Position numbers and translations under genes: made by a program
Shown: in pieces, positions 56,501-64,000 of the stretch
Position numbering within the stretch: position 1 is the stretch's first letter
Layout: each line of letters begins with the position of its first letter
The notes under the pieces: model-generated
Told to the model about the DNA's origin: nothing
The model's input: the letters and a program-made list of their open reading frames with translations, nothing else
The model's database searches: none
Assembly: GCF_932526225.1 (NCBI RefSeq)
Contig: NC_064035.1
Location: 7,997,501 to 8,061,500, forward strand
Direction of reading: 5' to 3'
Origin: Nematostella vectensis
Lineage: Eukaryota; Cnidaria; Anthozoa; Actiniaria; Edwardsiidae
Length of the DNA: 64,000 nt

Positions 56501-59500
56501 TTATCCTTCCATGTCACAAAAAATTAAAATCGTCGGATCCTCGATAAGGTAGTTGGGGGATATGGGATTAGGATAAGGGTTACATTTAAGGGTAAGGGTT
56601 ACATTTCAGGGTTAAAAATTAGAAAGTATAAGGACCGTCCAGTTAGGTGGAAAGATAACGAAGCATAAGAACTGACAAGTTCCTTGTTAGGTGTAAAAGA
56701 TATGTATAAGGACTGACCAGTTCCTTGTTAGGGGTCAAGGATAAGTATGGACTGACCAGTTCCTTGTTGGGGTAAAGGATATGTATGGACTGACCAGTTC
56801 CTTGTTGGGGGTAAAGGATAAGTATGGACTGACCAGTTCCTTGTTAGGAGTAAAGGATAAGTATGGAATGACAAGTTCCTTGTTGGGCTAAAGGATAAGT
56901 ATAAGGACTGATTAGTTCCTTGTTGGGGTAAAGGATATGTGTATAAGGACTGACCAGTTCCTTGTTAGGGGTAAAGGATATGTATAAGGACTGACAAGTT
57001 CCTTGTTGGGGTAAAGGATATGTATAAGAACTGACCAGTTCCTTGTTGGGGTAAAGGATATGTGTATAAGGACTGACCAGTTCCTTGTTGGGGGTAAAGG
57101 ATATGTATAAGGACTGACCAGTTCCTTGTTGGGCTAAAAGATAACTATAAGAACTGACAAGTTCCTTTTTGGGGTAAAGGATATGTGTAAGGACTGATTA
57201 GTTTCTTGTTGGGGTAAAGGATATGTGTAAGGACTGACCAGTTCCTTGTTGGGGTAAAGGATATGTGTAAGGACTGATTAGTTCCTTGTTGGGGGTAAAG
57301 GATAAGTATGGACTGACCAGTTCCTTGTTAGGAGTAAAGGATAAGTATGGAATGACAAGTTCCTTGTTGGGCTAAAGGATAAGTATAAGGACTGATTAGT
57401 TCCTTGTTGGGGTAAAGGATAAGTATGAGGACTGACCAGTTCCTTGTTGGGGGTAAAGGATAAGTATGGACTGACCAGTTCCTTGTTAAGGGAAAAGGAT
57501 ATGTATAAGGACTGATTAGTTCCTTGTTGGGGTAAAAATATGTATAAGGACTGACCAGTTCCTTGTTGGGGTAAAGGATATGTGTATAAGGACTGACCAG
57601 TTCCTTGTTGGGGTAAAGGATATGTATAAGAACTGACAAGTTCCTTGTTGGGGTAAAGGATATGTATAAGAACTGACCAGTTCCTTGTTGGGGTAAAGGA
57701 TATGTGTATAAGGACTGACCAGTTCCTTGTTGGGGGTAAAGGATATGTATAAGGACTGACCAGTTCCTTGTTGGGCTAAAGGATAACTATAAGAACTGAC
57801 AAGTTCCTTTTTGGGGTAAAGGATATGTGTAAGGACTGATTAGTTTCTTGTTGGGGTAAAGGATATGTGTAAGGACTGACCAGTTCCTTGTTGGGGTAAA
57901 GGATATGTGTAAGGACTGATTAGTTCCTTGTTGGGGTAAAGGATATGTGTATAAGGACTGATTAGTTCCTTGTTGGGGTAAAGGATATGTGTATTATAAG
58001 GACTGACCAGTTCCTTGTTGGGGTAAAGGATATGTGTAAGGACTGATTAGTTCCTTGTTAGGGGTAAAGGATAAGTATAAGAACTGACAAGTTCCTGGTT
58101 GGGGTAAAGAATATGTATAAGGACTGACCAGTTCCTTGTTGGGCTAAAGGATAAGTATAAGGACTGACCAGTTCCTTGTTGGGGTAAAGGATAAGTATGG
58201 ACTGACAAATTCCTTGTTGGGGGTAAGGGATAAGTATGGACTGACCAGTTCCTTGTTGGGGTAAAGGATAACTATAAGAACTGACCAGTTCCTTGTTGGG
58301 GTAAAGGATATGTGTAAGGACTGATTAGTTCCTTGTTGGGGTAAAGGATATGTGTAAGGACTGATTAGTTCCTTGTTGGGCTAAAGGATAACTATAAGAA
58401 CTGACAAGTTCCTTGTTGGGGTAAAGGATGTGTATAAGGACTGACCAGTTCCTCCGGATCCTCAATGAAGTCGTCGTCGTCGATATCCTCGTTACCAGAC
58501 TTGGTGCATGGGAAGGCCTCCACCTGCAGTTTACCTAGTTCATTACCCTTGTGGTCCGTGATGGCTACACTCTCTTCAAACTCGATCTACAAAGTACAGC
58601 ATAGCATAAATGGCTTGGCACGACAAAGTATTTATGTAGATCCACTGAATGACCCCTTTCTACTGTTCCTGTAAAGTGCGCTGCTTATGAATAACAACAG
58701 AATTAAAATAAAAGAAGTTTATCATTCAAATTCGGTATTATCCGACGAAGTGATTTCTGTTAGCCTTTGTATGTATATGAGGCTCCCTAATAATTTTATT
58801 CAGCAGTGGATTGCATTTTGTTGCAATTATCTGAACAATCAAACTGTAGATTGAGTGGACTAATAGAAATAGTGCAATATTAACTTTGGTCACTGGGAAA
58901 TCTTGGAAGTTCAATCAAAGTGTTTCAAAAAGCAAAAAAAAAAAACAGATTTCGAATTCTACCAATGATTCCCCCAATGTGGTTATAGGAAAATAAAAGT
59001 ATACCTTGTATGCCAGGAACTGCAAATAGACTATCGCACGGCCTATCATGACATCAGTTTCGTCATCTTCCCAAAACGGGTCCAGCTCCTGGAAAGGTCA
59101 ACACGAAATCAGTAGGTCACAAGAGTGGTTATGAATAATGGAGTAACAAGTGGTCATTTAGTCTACCTGTGGCTTGTCCCAGTCCTCCCCTTCTACATAA
59201 TTCTGGTACATTTCCTGCATTAGGAACTTCCGGTTAAAGAATTTGTTTCGGTCCCAGACCCACTCCGCATCGTCCTCTAAACTGTGCATTCGAACTTTGA
59301 CCTTTTGGAGACAGACATGGAAAAGTGAATTAAATCGTGGATGATAACGTCATGTTATTAGACTCACTGTATTTGCGTTGAGTTTTGTATATCCTTTCTC
59401 TTTTGTGTGTGTATCGTTTTCAAAAGTGCCTAGTCAACTTGGTAACAAACCCTCGTTTGAAGGTAACCGCTAATTGCACATGGTTAGCTGCCTAAATCAT

Positions 59501-62500
59501 TATAAATCGAGTCTTTAACAATACCTGATGAGCGGTCGCCTCACTTTTAAACGTGTTAACAACAGTGTCTTTACGATAAGATTGATCAGCGAAGGGGTAG
59601 GTAGGCTGTCAAGATTGTTGAGGGGCCTACATAAGGTGGGAGCCATACCTCAGTTCTGCCTTCCTTCAGACCACGTGCTTGGGGTGATACCAGCATTACT
59701 TCAAATCTAACCTAGTCAAATAAATACAGAGAGATAATACTGGAGACAAATACAGAAGCGATGAAGTACAGTAATATCCAATTTTATTTTGAACATTTCC
59801 TTATCATAGAACACTAGGGCCAAGTGTGTTAAGAGACCAAGTGCAACCGACAGAGCAAAAAAAATGGCAAGTTTTCCCAAAATAAGGTCTGGTTTAACTT
59901 CGGTAAGCTTGAATGTTTGCATAGAGGCTCCTTATGCTATGTAAACTAACATATCAAAAAGTGTTTTTTTTTCTAATGGATTCGTCTTCGAGATATGAGG
60001 CTTGAAGTGCAATTTTCAAATGTTAAAAGTATGATTTCTCCTCGTTTTTTTTGGGAGAAGTCGGGCTCTGATCAGAAATTAAGCCAACTTTGCTCGCTAA
60101 TATCTAAATTTCATATCTTCTAAATTTCTTTAAAATTTGGAATTAAGCCCTTGGTCAGAGGAACTCCTTGTATGCGGAATCTTGGGCTTTATATTAAGAA
60201 TTGGGATTTTTTTTTCCTCTGTCAGTGCAACCAGATTCATAGACAGGATCATGTGTAGGTGTGTTGCATGGGTGAGGGGGGGGGGGATTTGACGACCTAC
60301 ATAAATACCACAACTTATCTATCCTCTTCTTATTAGGGGTTCAACTGTATTAGAATATGCGACCTCAATTTTGTAGAGAGGGGAGGTTATCATTATTATT
60401 TACAAGGTTATTTTGTTATTGAATTAAAAACGAACGCTCAACCGATATATAGATCCCAGAAAATCACATCCCCGGGGACACAGAGCGTCGCGGAGATCGG
60501 AAGACACAGGAAGCGCGCGAGAAAGAATAAGGTTTTGTTTTATTATTACTGGTTTTTTTTTGGAAAATTCAGCTTAAAATAGACAGTAATCAATTCGATA
60601 TAATTGTTTTTTATGTGTGTGTGTGTTTTCCCTCTTTCTTTCGCGCGTACGTTCGCTTCCGGTCTCCCTGGGTCGCCCTGGGTCCCCGAGGATGTGAAAA
60701 TCATGACTGACTATTTGATTGACTATACGGACTTATTGATTTCTGTATTTTCATTGAAATTCATAGTAACACACTATGAATCTTGTTTTGGTATTACACA
60801 ACAACTACTGTAGCCTATTAGGCACGGTTTATCAATTACTACAGGCAAGAATTCAGGCGTGATTGTCTGTGATCGTGCTATTTTTAGAAAATGTAGACAA
60901 TTTCAACTATACGCTTCTTTTAAATTCGTGTTTAGCCAAGGAATGACATGACGTTAGCACATGGCTTCTTCAGAACTATTTTACAATACTGTACTTTTTT
61001 TCCTAGTTCTTCCGCCATTGCAGTTGCCTCGTTGACCATCGGTACGAGTTGAATAAGGTCTTCTTGTAACAGCAAATCCTCTAAACAACAACAAAGAATT
61101 AAAAACTTTTTAGATATACTTGGTAACGATTTAGTACCAAAAGGGTGGGTGTGGTCGATTCGGGAATTTAATTTAGGCCTATATGTATAGAGCTTACTAT
61201 TATATGTATAGAACATATTACCATATGTGGGGAGAGAAAATGGTTGAAATGTATGTGTTGTGGTCATTTTTTTAGGGGGATCAAAACTACTGAAAACAGA
61301 CTAAGGCAAAGCGGATTTCCTCGCGGTGACCACACTGCGCTTTGCGAAGGGGATGCCTCTAAGTAAAATATTTGTTCCGGGATGGGCAGATAACGTGTCT
61401 ACAATATGGAACAAGAAATTTAAAAGTACATTACAATGTTTTGTGTAAGAGCTAGACAACCTTATGACAAGCCACAATGGCAAGTTAAAAAATGAATTCG
61501 TTAATACTAGATATTTTAGGTTCTGCAAACTGACAATGGGACATCTTCTTAGTAGATGTGGATGACTAGTAGGTAAGTGAAATGTTTGTTACCTTTAGAC
61601 TTTCCCCCAGCCTTGTCCATGTCGAAGCCTGAATTCTGAGCGATCTCCTCCTGTGCCATATCGTACGTGATCTTCTGTAAGGTGACACCAGACTTGTAAG
61701 CTTTGCCAAGCTCAACAGGATGGTGCACGACGAACAGGTTACTCGAGCCAAACATCACTCTACGGGCATACAATCATATTACTCGAGTCAAACATCAATC
61801 TACGAGCCATACAATATATTACTCGAGTCAAACATCACTCTACGAGACATACAATCATATTACTCGAGTCAAACATCACTCTACGAGACATACAATCATA
61901 TTACTTGAGTCAAACATCAATCTACGGGCATACAATCATATTACTCGAGTCAAACATCACTCTACGGGCATACAATCATATTACTCGAGTCAAACATCAC
62001 TCTACGGACATACAATCATATTACTCGAGTCAAACATCACTCTACGAGACATACAATCATATTACTCGAGTCAAACATCAATCTACGGACATACAATCAT
62101 ATTACTCGAGTCAAACATCACTCTACGAAACATACAATCATATTACTCGAGTCAAACATCAATCTACGGGCATACAATCATATTACTCGAGTCAAACATC
62201 AATCTACGGGCATACAATCATATTACTCGAGTCAAACATCACTCTACGGGTATATAATCATATTACTCGAGTCAAACATCACTCTACGGACATACAATCG
62301 TATTACTCGAGTCAAACATCACTCTACGAGACATACATACATATTACCAGAGCCGCAGCAGGCCTCGAAATATTGGGGGGTAAGGTCCAGGAACAGGCAC
62401 GCCTCCACTGGTCACTTCCTTTTAAATTTGGACAATATTGGGGAGGGGCAAGTGCCCTCATTGCCCCACCCACTGCTACGGCCCTGTTACTAAAGCCAAA

Positions 62501-64000
62501 CACCACTCTTCGAGGCATACAAACACATTACTCGAGCCAAACACGAGGCATACAAACATATTGCTTGAGCCAAATATCATTATACGAGGCAAACGTTGTT
62601 CATCTTTGCTTTACAAAAAGTGATAACTACCGCTGGGAGCAAGAAACTCACCGGTCATTATGATGAAGCTCTGTTTCCATAGTGATGGGTTTTCCATTCA
62701 CCATAAGCTTTGCCCCAGAGGAAGGAAGGATCTTCAGCACGTTACTCGTATTGGAAACAGTGGCGTGATCTGTAAGAATACTGTAATGATAGCAAACTGA
62801 TTTAGTCTCACGTTTAAAGAAAGAGGCAAATTTGATTATCAAGCAACATCGATACTGGTAACCGATAGCGGCGTGGAAGTAGTAACAGCATCATTAGGGA
62901 TAGCGGCCTTAAAGTCCTTAAATATTGGATTCCTGAAGGTCCCAATGTAGGAGTTTCCTGCAGGTCCCAACCCGAATCATTTCCACACAAAAAATAACGA
63001 AAAAAATAACCACATGACCCCAGACAATCCTCATCCAACTCATTGCCTATCCTACACCTTTTATTTACGGAACTATCGAAACCTCGCGACACTTCTAGTT
63101 AGTACTTCTGAATCAAATAACAAAGAGCCACCCGAACTACTAAAGTTTGATGCAAACCTACCCAAGTCCACTGAGGGTGATATCTGCAGGCGGATCAGCT
63201 TTCCGGCTTCCAATCTTGTGAGAGCCTGAAACAAGAGAATAAAACTCGTGAGTGGTGATTGGCACGACTTCTGTACTAGTAGAAGATTGACCAGAAATTT
63301 CTTTAGGATAACTAAGACTCGCAGTGGTGAGTGGCAAGACTTCTGTGCTAGTAGAAGCTGGACGAGAATTACTAGGGGATAACTTAGACCAATTTTAGTA
63401 CAAAAAGTGAATAAAAAACGGGGAGAGATGGGAGTTCACTATGTACCCGCATGCATGAAGTGTGCAATCATATTCGAGAGCTGCGGGTCCTCGTTCAAGT
63501 TCCAGAAGTGTGCTGTGGTTTTTCGCATCTCTTTCTCTCGACGCTCCTGCTCCTCTTTAGCCTACAACATCGATGTAGCACGTGTCAATCACGCAACGGT
63601 AAAGGGGAATTAGGGGACTAGAGACTGCAAAGCAGTATGGACACCGACAAAAAATAAAAAAAAAACAGAAGGAAGAGATGAACATTAGTAAAAACTCGTC
63701 AACAGCAACCGGGCTCGCTTATCAGACAGGTATGTTTAACTAAAGTCTCTAAAATAGGAGTTATGGCACACTGAAAACTGAGTCAACGTATTTTTATTAG
63801 CCACTATTTCATATCGAGCAATTGGGCAATTTTTTTTTCAAATTTTTCTCCCTCTTTAGATTTATTTATTTAGATTGCGCGTTCTCCTTCTGATATACAT
63901 TTGGATGTGTATTACCTTGTATGATGCCTCTGTTTCCAAAAGTCGTTCTTCCCATGATTTTTTAACCTGCTCCATCTCTTCTTGGTTGCGCTTCAGCTGA
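53546..64000 (-). CDS. Kinesin-3 family protein, FHA and tail part (KIF28P/KLP-6-like), 5' end outside window
   Basis: Fifteen phase-compatible exons (64000-63916, 63561-63447, 63225-63162, 62780-62652, 61759-61593, 61080-60995, 59711-59649, 59301-59167, 59088-59005, 58586-58446, 56458-56387, 55984-55856, 55292-55122, 54299-54243, 53638-53546) encode the last 529 residues. The order is: a coiled coil ending KKSWEERLLETE, then HFWNLNEDPQLS, then an FHA domain (HKIGSRKADPPADITLSGLG, NGKPITM, MFGSSNLFVVHHP). The tail has VRFEVMLVSP, EWVWDRNKFFNRKFLMQEMY and an acidic DIDDDDF run, ending MHPSLQ. The neck-proximal WEEKL/NLNEDP-FHA order is diagnostic of kinesin-3 plus-end motors. Assignment to the KIF28P/KLP-6 branch is from memory and tentative. 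The motor lies beyond 64000. If the donor at 60994 (GTACAG) is skipped, translation stops 20 codons later. Two junction-copying arrays interrupt it. Confidence 0.85.
56660..58455. repeat. ~42-bp minisatellite, about 43 copies, made of a kinesin 5' splice junction
   Basis: Starts at the end of exon 58586-58446. The exon ends ...GGAGGAACTG followed by donor GTCAGTCCTTATAC. On the minus strand each unit carries GGAACTGGTCAGTCCTTATA then CATATCC, so the last seven exon bases and the donor recur throughout. Subtypes with GGAACTAATCAGTC or GGAACTTGTCAGTC have a damaged exon-end or donor. It fills the intron to within about 200 bp of the next acceptor (56459). Confidence 0.9.
61735..62340. repeat. 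~39-bp minisatellite, 15 copies, made of a kinesin 3' splice junction
   Basis: Ends at the start of exon 61759-61593. On the minus strand each unit carries TGCCCGTAG then AGTGATGTTTGACTCGAGTA; the real exon has GGCTCGAGTAAC at the same place. Each unit thus holds the acceptor AG and about 22 exonic bases. About 14 decoy acceptors precede the real one. The 252- and 184-codon plus-strand frames are artefacts. Confidence 0.9.
62348..62485. mobile_element. Short TIR element (MITE), 138 bp
   Basis: Starts CAGAGCCGCAGCAGG and ends CCACTGCTACGGCCCTG, an inverted repeat of about 15 bp; related to the element at 39658. It sits directly at the far end of the kinesin acceptor-junction array. Confidence 0.6.

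Noticed and set aside
59716-59922. 68-codon minus frame with a membrane-like helix inside a kinesin intron
   Set aside because: It overlaps no homologous motif, has no splice or promoter support, and is within the size range expected by chance.
61703-62663. 184- and 252-codon frames with HITRVKHHST-type repeats
   Set aside because: They lie over the kinesin acceptor-junction array, antisense to a matched exon.

Overview
The window is animal nuclear DNA. Its genes are split into many short exons with GT-AG introns and encode metazoan housekeeping proteins. COPZ1 has 177 codons, the same length as the human protein, and CBS and a dipeptidyl peptidase closely follow their vertebrate domain layouts. 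The mix of tRNA-derived SINE, short TIR elements and very abundant minisatellites suggests an invertebrate, and I think a cnidarian such as a sea anemone is likely. That taxonomic guess is inference.

Layout, left to right. (1) 423-1151 (-): first exons of an unrecognised small protein, head-to-head with COA1 (+, 2450-7435), whose first intron holds two ~1-kb TTAA-flanked transposon copies. (2) 8368-28873 (-): a dipeptidyl peptidase IV family gene (S9B) with Ser, Asp, His and Glu-Glu active-site motifs visible. I placed 25 of about 27 coding exons, and two alternative membrane-anchor first exons are present. Its introns are full of minisatellites. (3) 29430-33190: intergenic tandem repeats, including a 3.2-kb TCACCA-rich satellite. 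(4) 33916-43881 (-): a complete 16-exon cystathionine beta-synthase. (5) 46793-47938 (-): an intronless GT8-family glycosyltransferase, head-to-head (432 bp) with COPZ1 (+, 48371-51791, seven exons). (6) 53546-64000 (-): the 3' half of a kinesin-3 family motor (FHA and tail, KIF28P/KLP-6-like); the motor domain lies beyond the right edge.

The genes are not an operon or a pathway. COA1 is mitochondrial cytochrome-oxidase assembly, CBS is transsulfuration, COPZ1 is COPI coat, DPP is a surface peptidase, and the kinesin is transport.

The most striking signal crosses gene boundaries. At seven separate exon-intron junctions, in DPP (three), CBS, COPZ1 and the kinesin (two), the junction itself (exon end plus splice site plus adjacent intron) has been tandemly copied, from 2 to about 83 times. 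The introns therefore contain rows of near-perfect decoy 5' or 3' splice sites. Several other arrays begin within 6-30 bp of a splice site without copying it. I know of no described system matching this recurrence in one locus. It looks like a local mutational process that seeds minisatellites at intron ends.
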